A DNA stretch of 35,904 bases from contig VXUF01000151.1 in the NCBI GenBank assembly GCA_009837085.1, positions 1-35,904 on the forward strand. The letters run 5' to 3'. The first letter of the stretch is position 1. Each line of letters opens with the position of its first letter. The translations under genes and the position numbers were made by a program. The notes beneath the pieces are model-generated. The model saw only the letters and a program-made list of their open reading frames with translations, was not told where the DNA came from and made no database searches. Below, piece after piece: positions 16,160 to 25,426 of the stretch. This stretch comes from Holophagales bacterium. GTDB lineage: Bacteria > Acidobacteriota > Thermoanaerobaculia > Multivoradales > Multivoraceae.

Positions 16160-16223
16160 GCTCCGACGGCCGCCGCGCCGCGCGCGCCAGTCTACAAGCC
16201 AGCCAAGGGGCTATTCTCAAGCC
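16160..16223. promoter_or_regulatory. Divergent promoter region, nthB operon / aminotransferase
   Basis: 64 bases between two divergent starts must hold both promoters or parts of them. No operator palindrome or clear -10 box could be assigned by eye. Confidence 0.35.
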
Positions 16224-17639
16224 ATGGACACTGCCGATTCCCAATCGACCGCGGGCACGGGCCTGGCGCACGCCCACGACTACCCGTTCCTGGGTCAGGG
16301 CAGGGCTCCGCTTGAGGTGGCGTCCGCCGAGGGCTGCTACATGATCACGCCGACCGGCCGGCGGATCCTCGACGCCGCAGGAGGCGCGATCGTCTCGAAC
16401 ATCGGGCACGGGCGGCGGGAGGTGGGGGAGGCCTACGCGCAGGCCGCGGCGCAGACCGACTACATCGTGCCTCCCTTCGCGACCCCCGCGCGAGCGGAGC
16501 TGGTCCACCGCATGCGGACCCGCTGGCTGCCCGGCGACATCAACCGGGTCCTGTTCGCGAGCGGCGGCTCCGAGGCGATGGACCTGGCGATCCGGTTCGC
16601 GCGCCAGCACCATCTGTCCGCCGGGCGTCCCGAGCGCTGGCGGGTGTTCGGGCGCCAGCTCTCCTACCACGGAGCCACGATGGCGACGCTCGCCGTGGGC
16701 GGACACAACGGCCGCCGGGCGGGCTTCGAGCCCTGGCTGGTCGACGAGCAGACCGACCAGCCGCGGCCACCGGCGCACTACTGCATGCGCTGCCCGCTCG
16801 GCAAGGAGTATCCCGGCTGCGACATCGCCTGCGCCGACGAAGTGGAGCGCGTGTTCGAGGAGATCGGCCCGGAAGAGATCGCGGCCTTCGTCGTCGAGCC
16901 GATCGTGGGCTCGAATGCCGGAGCGCTCGTGCCTCCCGGCGACTACCTGGAGAGGGTCGCCCGGATCTGCAGGCGGCACGGCATCCTGCTGATCGCCGAC
17001 GAGGTGATGACCGGCTACGGCCGGACCGGCCGCAAGTTCGGTGTCGACCACTGGGACGTCGTGCCCGACATCCTGGTCGGCGGCAAGGGGCTGACCGGCG
17101 GCTACGCGCCCCTGGTCGCGATCTGCGCCCGCGACGAGGTCACGGCGCCCATCGCGGAGGCGGGGGACTCCGTCATGTTCTTCACCTACGGCGCCCACTC
17201 GCCCGCCTGCGCTGCGGCCAGCGAAGTGCTGCGCATCCTCGAGGACGAGGAACTCGTCGAACGCGCCGCCACCGTCGGCGCCGTGCTCGGCGAGCGCCTG
17301 CGGGAGACCTTCGCCGATCATCCCCACGTCGCCGAGGTCCGCGGCCGCGGTCTGCTCTACGGCATCGAGATCGTCCAGGACCGCGAGACGCTGGAGCCGT
17401 TCCCGGCCGAACTCTCGCTGGTCAACGCCGTCGTGGCGGCCGGCCTGTCGATGGACGTCTTCTTCTACCCCGGCGGCAACGACCCGGCGCGCGATGTCGT
17501 CTGCCTGGGTCCGCCCTTCATCCTCGGCGAGGAGGAGATCGAGAAGATCGTCACCGTGCTGCCGAAAGCAATCGACAGCGCGATCGCCCGCAAGGCGCCA
17601 GCGCCGTCGCTGCTGGGGCCGCCGGTGTGCTGCGACTAG
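16224..17639 (+). CDS. Class III PLP-dependent aminotransferase
   Basis: 471 residues from the ATG at 16224. Fold-type I features are present: [14 protein letters not shown] (114-127), the cofactor-ring Asp in [14 protein letters not shown] (D259) and the Schiff-base Lys288 in [13 protein letters not shown] cysteine-bearing insertion, [19 protein letters not shown] (185-203), is typical of a subgroup usually annotated as aspartate- or omega-amino-acid:pyruvate-type aminotransferases. The exact amine donor cannot be read from the sequence. It is divergent from the nitrile hydratase operon; a joint role in handling nitrogenous small molecules is possible but unproven. The product ends in CCD. 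A repeat-bearing hairpin region follows the stop. Confidence 0.9.
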   Translation: MDTADSQSTAGTGLAHAHDYPFLGQGRAPLEVASAEGCYMITPTGRRILDAAGGAIVSNIGHGRREVGEAYAQAAAQTDYIVPPFATPARAELVHRMRTRWLPGDINRVLFASGGSEAMDLAIRFARQHHLSAGRPERWRVFGRQLSYHGATMATLAVGGHNGRRAGFEPWLVDEQTDQPRPPAHYCMRCPLGKEYPGCDIACADEVERVFEEIGPEEIAAFVVEPIVGSNAGALVPPGDYLERVARICRRHGILLIADEVMTGYGRTGRKFGVDHWDVVPDILVGGKGLTGGYAPLVAICARDEVTAPIAEAGDSVMFFTYGAHSPACAAASEVLRILEDEELVERAATVGAVLGERLRETFADHPHVAEVRGRGLLYGIEIVQDRETLEPFPAELSLVNAVVAAGLSMDVFFYPGGNDPARDVVCLGPPFILGEEEIEKIVTVLPKAIDSAIARKAPAPSLLGPPVCCD

Positions 17640-17648
17640 GCCCTAGCA

Positions 17649-17724
17649 GCGCGGCAGGAGTCCAGAAGCGGCGCTCCGCGCCGGATGCCGGCGAGGACGC
17701 CGGCGCACCCAGTTCCTGCCGCGC
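17649..17724. terminator. Large hairpin between convergent genes
   Basis: GCGCGGCAGGA (17649-17659) and TCCTGCCGCGC (17714-17724) are perfect reverse complements. They enclose one copy of the dispersed repeat, itself two smaller hairpins, giving a cloverleaf-like structure between the two stop codons. Termination in both directions is likely by position. Confidence 0.6.
17662..17713 (+). repeat. Dispersed hairpin repeat, copy B
   Basis: Begins CCAGAAGC and contains two hairpins, CGGCGC-TCC-GCGCCG and GCCGGCG-AGGA-CGCCGGC, ending GCACCCAGT. Nearly identical in layout to the copy at 20858. Confidence 0.8.
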
Positions 17725-17734
17725 ACGCTCCTAG

Positions 17735-19375
17735 CTAGTAGCTGGAGATGCCGATCTCCTTCTCGGTGATGAACTCGAGCAGCGCCGGCGTGCCCGACTC
17801 CGTCGCCGCGATACCGCGGCGGATCGCGGGCACGATCTCCGCCGGCTCGGTCACCCGTTCACCGTAGCCGCCGAAGGCCTTCGCCATGTCGGCGTAGTGA
17901 CCGGAGATGTCCGTGCTGCGGTACTTCTCGGTTGCCACCTGCATGATCGGCAGCTCGATCGCCATCGAGAAGTTGTTGAAGAGGATCGAGAGGATCGGCA
18001 GGCGTTCGCGGACCGCAGTCTCGAAGTCCATGCCGGTGAAGCCGATCGCGGCGTCGCCCCAGACGTTGATGCAGAGCTTGTCGGGCTGGGCGAGCTTGGC
18101 GCCCATCGCCAGGCCGAGACCGTAGCCGAGCTGGGTCGTCTTGCCCCAGCCGATGTAGGAGAGCGGCGTCGTGCTGCGCCAGAACGGCGAGATCTGGTCG
18201 CGCGGCGAACCGGCGTCGTGGGTGATGATCACGTTGTCGCGGTCGACCGTGTGCATCAGGTCCCAGAGCACGCGGTAGGGCGAGAGCGGCGCACCGTTCG
18301 ACGCGAGTTTCGGCATCCACTCGTCGAGCCACCCGGCGCGGATCCGCTCGATCTCGGCCGGCACGGACTCGGCCCGCGAGGCCGCGTGCGGCAACGACTG
18401 CCCTTCCAGCTCGGCGATCAGGGCGGCCAGCGTCAGCTTCGCGTCGCCCGCCACGACGCAGTCCGATGCGACGTTCTTGTTCAGGTCGACCGGGTCGAGC
18501 GTCGAGTGCAGGTACTTCGCCTGCGGGTACTTGCCGAAGTAGATGCCGAACGCGGTGGTCGTGAAGCTGCAGCCGATGCCGAAGATGACGTCGGCGGCAC
18601 CCAGAAACTCGTGGACCGTCTTCGGCACCGCGCGGCCGCCCGAGCCGAGCGACAGGGGATGGTCCTCGTTGAAGGCACTCTTGCCGCCAAGACTCGTCGT
18701 CACCGGCGCGTTGAGCAGCTCCGCCAGGCGCCGCAGTTCGTCCCAGGCCTCCGCGTAGTGGACGCCCTGGCCCGCGTAGATCACTGGCCGCTCCGCCGCC
18801 GCCAGCATCTCCGCGGCCTGGCTCACCAGGTCCGGATCCGGGCCGACGCGCACGGTGCCGCTCGGCCGGGAACCCAGATCGTCCGGCACGTCCTCGCCGA
18901 AGACGTCCGCCGGCACCTCGACCATCACCGGGCCCGGCCGGCCGGAACGTAGCTGGGTGAAGGCGCGGCGCATAACCTCCGGCAGCGCCTTGCCCATGCT
19001 GAGCGGCTCGCACCACTTCGTCACATGCTGGAAGTTGGCGACCGCGTTGAAGTTCGGCGCGACATGCATCGCCCGGCGGCTGTACCCCATCGGCATGACC
19101 AGGATGGGCGCCGATTCGCCGTAGGCCTGCGCCACGCCGCCGAAGGCGTTCTCGGTCCCGGGCCCGCTCTGCATCGTGAACACGCCGAGCTGCTTGCCCG
19201 AACTCAGCCGGCTGACCGCGTCGGCCATGTGCAGGCCGATCCGCTCCTGGCGGACGATCACGGTGCGGATGTCCGCCACCGCCGCGGCCTCGATGATCGG
19301 GTTGACCGGGTAGGCGACGATGAACTCGACGCCCTCCCGCTTGAGGTACTCGGCTACGCCCTGGGCTACCTTCAC
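17735..19375 (-). CDS. Thiamine-diphosphate enzyme, acetolactate-synthase-like
   Basis: 546 residues from GTG 19375, which has AGGAG seven bases upstream. The three-domain ThDP layout is clear. The PYR domain has the catalytic Glu44 in VRQERIGLHMADA. The central domain includes PVIYAGQGVHYAEAW. The PP domain has GDAAIGFTG (from 440) and the NN pair at 467-468. The usual GDG is GDA here. The family includes acetolactate synthases, glyoxylate carboligase, oxalyl-CoA decarboxylase and benzoylformate decarboxylase relatives. No small regulatory subunit is adjacent, so a branched-chain amino-acid role is doubtful. The substrate is unknown. Confidence 0.85.
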   Translation of the reverse strand: MKVAQGVAEYLKREGVEFIVAYPVNPIIEAAAVADIRTVIVRQERIGLHMADAVSRLSSGKQLGVFTMQSGPGTENAFGGVAQAYGESAPILVMPMGYSRRAMHVAPNFNAVANFQHVTKWCEPLSMGKALPEVMRRAFTQLRSGRPGPVMVEVPADVFGEDVPDDLGSRPSGTVRVGPDPDLVSQAAEMLAAAERPVIYAGQGVHYAEAWDELRRLAELLNAPVTTSLGGKSAFNEDHPLSLGSGGRAVPKTVHEFLGAADVIFGIGCSFTTTAFGIYFGKYPQAKYLHSTLDPVDLNKNVASDCVVAGDAKLTLAALIAELEGQSLPHAASRAESVPAEIERIRAGWLDEWMPKLASNGAPLSPYRVLWDLMHTVDRDNVIITHDAGSPRDQISPFWRSTTPLSYIGWGKTTQLGYGLGLAMGAKLAQPDKLCINVWGDAAIGFTGMDFETAVRERLPILSILFNNFSMAIELPIMQVATEKYRSTDISGHYADMAKAFGGYGERVTEPAEIVPAIRRGIAATESGTPALLEFITEKEIGISSY

Positions 19376-19462
19376 GCTGGAACTCCTGAGATTCTGGGTG
19401 GGGTGAGGGGCGGCTACGATACCCGGAACCGGGAACGTCCCAGAAGCTGGAGGACCCAAGAG
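19376..19462. promoter_or_regulatory. Divergent promoter region, ThDP enzyme / secreted hydrolase
   Basis: 87 bases between divergent genes. It carries the AGGAG site for the GTG start on the minus strand and GGAGG for the ATG at 19463. No operator was identified. Confidence 0.35.
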
Positions 19463-20851
19463 ATGGAAGACACCGCGAAGAGGATCAACCAGATGACGTT
19501 CGCAGCGATCCTGCTGGCACTCGGCGCGGCCTTCGCGGGCGCGCAAGACGCGCCAACCCTCTCCGGGCCCATCACGGGCGGAGAACGCGGCACCCCCTTT
19601 GCCGCGGTGAACGTGGCGGATCGCGGCTATCTGACCGAGGAGTACTTCCTGGAGGGCGAGGCGACCGCGTACGAACTCGCCTCCGGCGCTCAGGGCGCGG
19701 ACGGCCAGTGGAACACGCGGGCGTCCGCCGACAAGGCCGACTACAAGACGCGCCTGCTGGTGGTCCGGCCCAGGGACGCGTCGGCGTTCAACGGCACGGT
19801 CATCGTCTTCTGGTTCAACGTCACCGCCGGCTTCGAACTGGGTTCCGCGAGCGACGAGGCCCTGCGCGGCTATGCCTGGGTGGGCGTATCCGCGCAGAAG
19901 GTCGGTGTCCACGGTTTCCCCCAGAATCCCGGCGGACTCAAGGCGTGGGATCCGAAACGCTACGGCTCGCTCGAGCATCCCGGGGACGCCTACTCGTACG
20001 ACATCTTCACCCAGGTCGCCCGCGCCATCGGTCCGGAGCGCGATCGGCAGGGCCTGGACCCGATGGGCGGCCTCGAGGTCGAGCGGTTGATCGCGGCCGG
20101 CGCTTCCCAGTCCGCCGCCCGGCTACGCACCTACATCAACGGCGTCCACCCGCTGACCGAGGTGTTCGACGGTTATCTGCCGTTCATCGACTTCGGCGGC
20201 GTCGTGCCGTTCGCCTCCGAGCGCGGCGGCGGACGGCGGGGGCGCACTCTCGCGTCTGTCCGATCGGACCTGGACGTCCCGGTCATCGTCGTCAACTCGG
20301 AGACCGAGCTGACCAGCTACAACCCGATAAGCGAGCCGGACTCGGCCCGATTCCGCCTCTGGGAGGTGGCGGGGACGTCGCACGTATCCGCGGCGAGACC
20401 GAAGGAACGCACCGTCGAAGGCTCCAACTGGCTGTCCTACACCCCGGTGTACCAGGCCGCGATCAGGCACCTGCACAACTGGATCAGGGACGGCGTCGAA
20501 CCACCGAGCATGCCGCGCGTCGAGATGAAGGCCGGCGATCCCGCTCCCGAAGTCGTCCGGGACGAACACGGCAACGCCATGGGCGGCATCCGCCTGCCGG
20601 AACTCGAGGCGCCGACCGCCTCGCACAGCGGATTCGGCACGCAGAGGGAGGGGACGCGGTTCGGGTTCCTCTACGGCACCGCGACCGATTTCGACAGCGA
20701 ACAGTTGGCGGCGCTGTACCCGGACAGCAAGCACTATCTGGATGCCTGGAACGGCGCATTGGACCGGCTGATCGAGCAGGGCATGGTCCTGCCCGAAGAC
20801 GCGCCGGAGATGCGGCAGCGGGCCGCGGCGTGGGCCGTGAGGCTGGACTAG
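19463..20851 (+). CDS. Secreted alpha/beta-hydrolase-domain protein
   Basis: 462 residues from ATG 19463 with GGAGG upstream. A signal peptide spans about 8-27 (MTFAAILLALGAAFAGA, then QDA). The domain matches a family of bacterial alpha/beta hydrolases of unknown substrate that carry a GASQS nucleophile motif; here it is at 213-217 with Ser215. A GTSHV segment later in the chain probably supplies the catalytic His. The product should be periplasmic. It is divergent from the ThDP enzyme and convergent with the epimerase gene. The 438 bases of open frame upstream are antisense to the ThDP gene and are not part of it. Confidence 0.8.
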   Translation: MEDTAKRINQMTFAAILLALGAAFAGAQDAPTLSGPITGGERGTPFAAVNVADRGYLTEEYFLEGEATAYELASGAQGADGQWNTRASADKADYKTRLLVVRPRDASAFNGTVIVFWFNVTAGFELGSASDEALRGYAWVGVSAQKVGVHGFPQNPGGLKAWDPKRYGSLEHPGDAYSYDIFTQVARAIGPERDRQGLDPMGGLEVERLIAAGASQSAARLRTYINGVHPLTEVFDGYLPFIDFGGVVPFASERGGGRRGRTLASVRSDLDVPVIVVNSETELTSYNPISEPDSARFRLWEVAGTSHVSAARPKERTVEGSNWLSYTPVYQAAIRHLHNWIRDGVEPPSMPRVEMKAGDPAPEVVRDEHGNAMGGIRLPELEAPTASHSGFGTQREGTRFGFLYGTATDFDSEQLAALYPDSKHYLDAWNGALDRLIEQGMVLPEDAPEMRQRAAAWAVRLD

Positions 20852-20857
20852 GCGCGC

Positions 20858-20918
20858 CAGAAGCCCGGAAGCCGGCGCTCTCGCGCCGGATGCCGGCGGG
20901 GACGCCGGCGCACCCAGT
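20858..20918 (+). repeat. Dispersed hairpin repeat, copy C
   Basis: Starts CCAGAAGC like copy B, then two hairpins: CCGGCGC-TCTC-GCGCCGG and GCCGGCG-GGGA-CGCCGGC, ending GCACCCAGT. It lies between the convergent stops of the hydrolase and epimerase genes, so a termination or mRNA-end role is plausible. Confidence 0.8.
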
Positions 20919-20926
20919 GTGTGACG

Positions 20927-21898
20927 CTAGAGGCCGTAGTACTCGCGGTACCACTCGACGAAGCGGGGAATGCCCTCGGCGATCGCGGTCGTCGGCTCGT
21001 AGCCGAGGTATTCCCTGGCGCGCGTCAGGTCGGCTGACGTCCGCACGACGTCGCCCGGCTGCATCGGCAGGAACTCCTTGTCGGCCTCGCGGCCGCAACT
21101 GCGCTCGATCTGCCGGATGAACTCCATCAGTTCCTCGGTGCGGCCGGCGGCGAGGTTGCAAACGAGGTCCTCGTGGTTGCGGTCGATCGCCGAGACGACA
21201 CCGGTCACGATGTCGTCGATGTAGGTGAAGTCCCGGTGCATCTGGCCGTGGCCGAAGACGTTCATCGGCTCGCCCCGCAGCACGGCGCCGGTGAAGAGAA
21301 ACAGCGCCATGTCGGGCCGACCCCAGGGGCCGTAGACGGTGAAGAAGCGAAGGCCCGTGACACGCATGCCGTAGAGGTGGTGGTACACGGATGCCATCAG
21401 CTCGTTCATCTTCTTCGTCGCGCCGTAGAGCGAGCACTGTGACGAGGTGCTGTCCGTCTCGGTGAGCCGCTCGCGCTCGCTGTTGCCGTAGACCGAGCTG
21501 CTCGAGGCGTAGATGAGGCCGCCGACCTCGTGGTCGCGGCAGAGTTCGAGGATGTAGGTGAAGGCCCGCACGTTGTCGCGCACGAACTGGTTCGGATGGT
21601 CGATCGAGTGCCGCACTCCGGCCTGGGCCGCGAGGTGGCAGACCCTGGTCTCCGTGCCGGAGACGCCGCGGACGAGGTCGTCGAAGGAGTCCTGCAGGGC
21701 CTCGCGATCGCCGATGTCGGCGCGCACGAGGCGGAAGTTGGGTTGCTCCTCGAGGATCGCGTTGCGCCGCTCCTTGAGCCGGGGGTCGTAGTACGGATTG
21801 AAGTTGTCGTAGCCGATCACTTCGTCGCCGCGCTCGAGCAGGGCCCTGGCGACGTGGAAGCCGATGAAACCGGCGCTGCCGGTCAGCAGGACTCTCAC
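20927..21898 (-). CDS. UDP-glucuronate 4-epimerase-like SDR enzyme
   Basis: 323 residues from a GTG at 21898. It is an extended short-chain dehydrogenase: the NAD site TGSAGFIGFH (6-15), the ASSSSVYG strand, and catalytic Tyr158 and Lys162 in SLYGATKK. The blocks HLAAQAGVRHSIDHP and LRFFTVYGPWGRPDMALFLF are characteristic of the UDP-glucuronate/galacturonate 4-epimerase branch. It probably supplies UDP-galacturonate for surface polysaccharide. The start overlaps the stop of the GlmS-like gene upstream (GTGA), so the two sugar-nucleotide genes are cotranslated. Convergent with the hydrolase gene. Confidence 0.88.
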   Translation of the reverse strand: MRVLLTGSAGFIGFHVARALLERGDEVIGYDNFNPYYDPRLKERRNAILEEQPNFRLVRADIGDREALQDSFDDLVRGVSGTETRVCHLAAQAGVRHSIDHPNQFVRDNVRAFTYILELCRDHEVGGLIYASSSSVYGNSERERLTETDSTSSQCSLYGATKKMNELMASVYHHLYGMRVTGLRFFTVYGPWGRPDMALFLFTGAVLRGEPMNVFGHGQMHRDFTYIDDIVTGVVSAIDRNHEDLVCNLAAGRTEELMEFIRQIERSCGREADKEFLPMQPGDVVRTSADLTRAREYLGYEPTTAIAEGIPRFVEWYREYYGL

Positions 21899-24800
21899 GA
21901 GGCGCCCCCGGAAGGGGCGCTCTGCCAGCGTTCAGCGAGCTGCGCCACCGGGTCGATCAGCAGGTCCTCGACGGGCAGCTCGGCCAGCAGCCGGTCGTCG
22001 AAGTCGGGCGCCTTCTTGAGCACCTGGTCGCGCAGACCGGTGTAGCGCTCGCGGTAGCCGGAGAGCAGGCGGCGAAGCTCGGGCGCCGGCGCGCGCTCCC
22101 GGAAGCGCACGTGAATCAGGTTCAGCGCAGAGACCTCGCCGCCGTTCCATTCCGGCAAGCCGATGAACACCCGGCCGTCCGTGCGGCCTCGCGCCGCCAG
22201 CAACCGGCCCTCGACCGCGACCGCGTACTTCGTGCCCTTGAGCAGCGGTTCCCGCACCGTCCGCGACTGAAGATCGCGGCACAGGCCGCCGGCGCGCAGG
22301 ACGCGGATGGTGGCAGCGTCACCCGGCGCCGGGCCCTCGCCTCCATGCCAGAGCTGGTAGCGGACGTAACCGAGCACCTGATCCACGAAGGGATCGAGCG
22401 CGCTCATCGTCCGCCGATCTTCCATCGAGACGGACTCCTCCGGCGAACCGGCCTGGCGGAGCGCCGCGTCCAGGGGCATCCGGCCCAGGGTCTGGTCGTG
22501 GCGCGAGATGCCCACGGTGACCGTCTTCGCCTGGTGCTTGATCGTGTCGATGTGCCGGGTGAGGTCGTCGATCGCCGGGCTGAGCGCGTCCCGGAGTTGC
22601 TTGAGCGCGGCTTCCTCCCCCCTGTCGTCCGCGTCACCCAGCCGATCCAGCGCCACCGCCAACCGCACCGCGAAGCCTGTGTGCAGGTTGCCGTCGTAGC
22701 CGCCGCCGGCCAGACCGTCGCTGACGGCGTCGATCTCGGCGCCGGCGATCTCGCGGAGCCGAGCCACCGGCCGCGCCTTGCCGTCTCCGGCCACGTCGTC
22801 CACCGCCGTGCGGATCGCCCGCAGCGGCCCGGCGAGCTCGTCGATGGCGAGGGCCGCGTGGTAGCCGAACAGGTGGCCGACCACGGTCGCCAGCACGAAG
22901 GACAGCTCGGGCGGCGCCTCGGGCACCTCGATCACCGCCGCCGCGGACGGGAACGTCGCGCCCTCGGAGGCGATGACGATGGGCGTCGCGCGGTGGGCGC
23001 GGTAGACGTCGATCTCCTTCCGGGTGTCGGCAGCCGTCGAGCCCTGGACTCCGGTCGCGCAGACCAGGATCAGCGGCTCGGACGACAGGTCGATGTGCTT
23101 CTTGTCCTCCGTCGCGTCACAGGCGATCGCCTTGTAGCAGAGCTCCGAGAGCTTGATCCGAATCTCCTCCGCGGCGATGCGGTCGAGGCCGTTGCCGACC
23201 ACCGACCAGTCCCGCAATCGCGGCGCGTACTCCCTGGCGGCGGCGGCGATCGCGGGCCGCAGGGCGAGGGTGCGTTCCATCGCGCCGGGCAGGTTCCGCA
23301 GTTCCCGCAGGAGGCGGTCGGCGGCGGGGCGTTCGTCCGGCCCGCCCGCGACCTGGTCGGCGATCGCCACGGCGAGCAGCATCCCCGCCGCGATCTGGGA
23401 GTAGAAGGCCTTGGTCGACGCGACGCTCATCTCGACATCCCGCCCGTCCGAGGTGTAGAGCACACCGTCCGTCCGGTCCGCCAGATCCGAGTTGCGGCGG
23501 TTCACGATCGCGATCGCACGGGCGCCCCGCCGCTGCGCCAGGTTGACCGTGCGCAGGGTGTCCGTCGTCGTGCCGGACTGGCTGACCGCCACGACCAGGG
23601 TGTCGTTCATGTCAGGCGCCAGGTGGAAGCCCGAAAGCTCGGTGGCCGGCATCGCGTCGACCCGCGGCCGGCTGAGGCCACGCTCGCGCAGCCGTCCCTC
23701 GATCGCCCCGGCAATGCCCTGGCCGGCGACGGCCGCTGTGCCCTGACCGGTGACGACGATGCGCGCGACCGTCCCCTCCCGCAGGCCGCACGCAACCGCC
23801 TCCGGCAACGTTTGCTCACCGACCGAAACCCGCAGGCGCCCGGTCGCGTCCTCCCGCAGCTTGCCGCGCACCGTGTTGCGCACGGAACGCGGCGCCTCGC
23901 TGATCTCCTTGAGCAGGAAGTGCGGGAACTCGCCCCGGTCGATGTCGCGGGCCGTGATCTCGGCATGGTCGAGCTCTTCCGGCGCCACCGGCAGCGCCGA
24001 GCCTCCGGCCGAGTACCGTTCGATGCCCTCCAGCTCGCCGGCGCGATCGGCGTCGAGCACGGCGATCTGGCCCCAACCGGCGCCGGCACAGTCCGGTTCC
24101 GCCTCGCCGTCCAGGCGCAGCCAGGTCGAAGTCTCCTCGACCAGGCCGTAGGGTTCGCTGGCGACCACGAAGGCGTGATCGGCCAGCCCGACGTAGAGAC
24201 CCTGGCCGCTGCCCTGGGTCGCCAGGTAGAGCCGTGACGGGTCGTCCCAGGCGAGCGCGCCGAGGGCGAGCGAACCCTCGAACGCGGCCACTGTCTCGCG
24301 GAAGGCGTCGAAGGTCGTGTCGCCGCCGGCCAGCCGGCGCGACATGAGAACCGGCATCACCTTCGCGTCCGTGGTGATGCGCGAGTCGAAGTCCAGGTTC
24401 TCGAGCACCGTCAGGTCGGCGTGGTTGTCGATGTCGCCGTTGATCGCCGCAATCACCCGGGACGGCCGCTGGCCTTTCGCGTCGTAGCCCCCGGCCTCCG
24501 CATCGTTCAGCGGATGCGCGTTCGCCTCGTTGATCCGGCCGACGCTGGCCCAGCGCGTGTGCCCGAGCACGGCCGCCTCCACGTCCGGGCTCCCGAGCGC
24601 CGCCGCCAGCAAGGGATCGGAGGCGACCGCGTCGCGCAGGAAACGGACGTTGTCACCCAGTTCTCCGATCTCCTCCGCGCACTTGTAGACGAGGCCGATC
24701 CGTCCTCCGCCCAACTGGACCGCGCGATGACCGAACAACGGATCCCCCGCCCGGCCGTCGAGCGCGGAGCGGATCGCCGGATCGTCCGGGTCGAGGCCGT

Positions 24801-25365
24801 GCCCGGAGAGCAGCAGAAACAGCCCGGCCGAGTCCCGGCCGCGGATCTCGAGCCGGTCGAGCGAGGAGAAGGCTTGCTGGACGGCGATCAGGACATCGAT
24901 TCCCCCGTCACTCGTCCCGGGGGGCGCCAGCGCGGCGACTTCGACGGCCGTTCGCAGCCTGTCGTGACGGATCGCCCACTCTGCATCGGCGAGCTCGGCG
25001 GCAGCCCGATTCACCGCCTCCAGGCCGGCATCGCCGAAACGAGCGGCACCGGCATCGAGATTCGCCTCCAACCCCTTGACGGCGGCGGAGCACGGTTCCA
25101 GCGCATCGGCAACTCCGGCCCGCAGCGCCCGATCACGCACGAGCGACCGAACCCCCGGGCGTGCGCGCAGCCGGCCATCCCAGCCGGCGAGAGCGGACGC
25201 AGCGCCCGAAAGAGCCGCCGCAAGCGCCGTCGCCTCGGCCTGATCGGAAGCGCCGACCGCCGACTCGACCATGCGACCCGCCGCCGCAAGCCCCTCCAGC
25301 AGCTCGCGCGAGTCGATCGCCGGTCCGGGGTGGGGGCGCATCAGGATGCCGACGATCCCGCACAT
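21895..25365 (-). CDS. Oversized glucosamine-6-phosphate-synthase-like enzyme
   Basis: 1156 residues, against about 610 for GlmS. It starts MCGIVGIL, so Cys2 is the glutaminase nucleophile; the upstream in-frame extension is not used. A block of about 140 residues, Ala-rich and apparently helical, is inserted at 20-165. The glutaminase fold then resumes at IRGRDSAGL (174-182), with GHTRW (268-272) and INGDIDNH (308-315). SIS domain 1 (about 535-665) has SQSGTTTDT; SIS domain 2 (about 715-845) has EDKKHIDLS where GlmS has its ELKHG loop. Residues 850-1156 are a C-terminal domain I cannot name. It probably makes an amino-sugar phosphate. It is coupled to the epimerase gene, which supports an envelope-sugar role. 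Standard GlmS activity is not certain. Confidence 0.85.
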   Translation of the reverse strand: MCGIVGILMRPHPGPAIDSRELLEGLAAAGRMVESAVGASDQAEATALAAALSGAASALAGWDGRLRARPGVRSLVRDRALRAGVADALEPCSAAVKGLEANLDAGAARFGDAGLEAVNRAAAELADAEWAIRHDRLRTAVEVAALAPPGTSDGGIDVLIAVQQAFSSLDRLEIRGRDSAGLFLLLSGHGLDPDDPAIRSALDGRAGDPLFGHRAVQLGGGRIGLVYKCAEEIGELGDNVRFLRDAVASDPLLAAALGSPDVEAAVLGHTRWASVGRINEANAHPLNDAEAGGYDAKGQRPSRVIAAINGDIDNHADLTVLENLDFDSRITTDAKVMPVLMSRRLAGGDTTFDAFRETVAAFEGSLALGALAWDDPSRLYLATQGSGQGLYVGLADHAFVVASEPYGLVEETSTWLRLDGEAEPDCAGAGWGQIAVLDADRAGELEGIERYSAGGSALPVAPEELDHAEITARDIDRGEFPHFLLKEISEAPRSVRNTVRGKLREDATGRLRVSVGEQTLPEAVACGLREGTVARIVVTGQGTAAVAGQGIAGAIEGRLRERGLSRPRVDAMPATELSGFHLAPDMNDTLVVAVSQSGTTTDTLRTVNLAQRRGARAIAIVNRRNSDLADRTDGVLYTSDGRDVEMSVASTKAFYSQIAAGMLLAVAIADQVAGGPDERPAADRLLRELRNLPGAMERTLALRPAIAAAAREYAPRLRDWSVVGNGLDRIAAEEIRIKLSELCYKAIACDATEDKKHIDLSSEPLILVCATGVQGSTAADTRKEIDVYRAHRATPIVIASEGATFPSAAAVIEVPEAPPELSFVLATVVGHLFGYHAALAIDELAGPLRAIRTAVDDVAGDGKARPVARLREIAGAEIDAVSDGLAGGGYDGNLHTGFAVRLAVALDRLGDADDRGEEAALKQLRDALSPAIDDLTRHIDTIKHQAKTVTVGISRHDQTLGRMPLDAALRQAGSPEESVSMEDRRTMSALDPFVDQVLGYVRYQLWHGGEGPAPGDAATIRVLRAGGLCRDLQSRTVREPLLKGTKYAVAVEGRLLAARGRTDGRVFIGLPEWNGGEVSALNLIHVRFRERAPAPELRRLLSGYRERYTGLRDQVLKKAPDFDDRLLAELPVEDLLIDPVAQLAERWQSAPSGGAS

Positions 25366-25426
25366 GGGTCCCGGAAGCTTAGCCCGGAACGTGGCGGTAA
25401 GCTCCCGGCGAGAGGGACGCAAACGA

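Noticed and set aside
15570..17327. Large upstream extension of the nthA frame
   Set aside because: The extension is antisense to the aminotransferase and overlaps nthB; nthA starts at its own ATG with a ribosome site.
22111..24237. 708-residue plus-strand frame
   Set aside because: It is wholly antisense to the GlmS-like gene and has the His/Arg/Gly-rich composition of a high-GC shadow frame.
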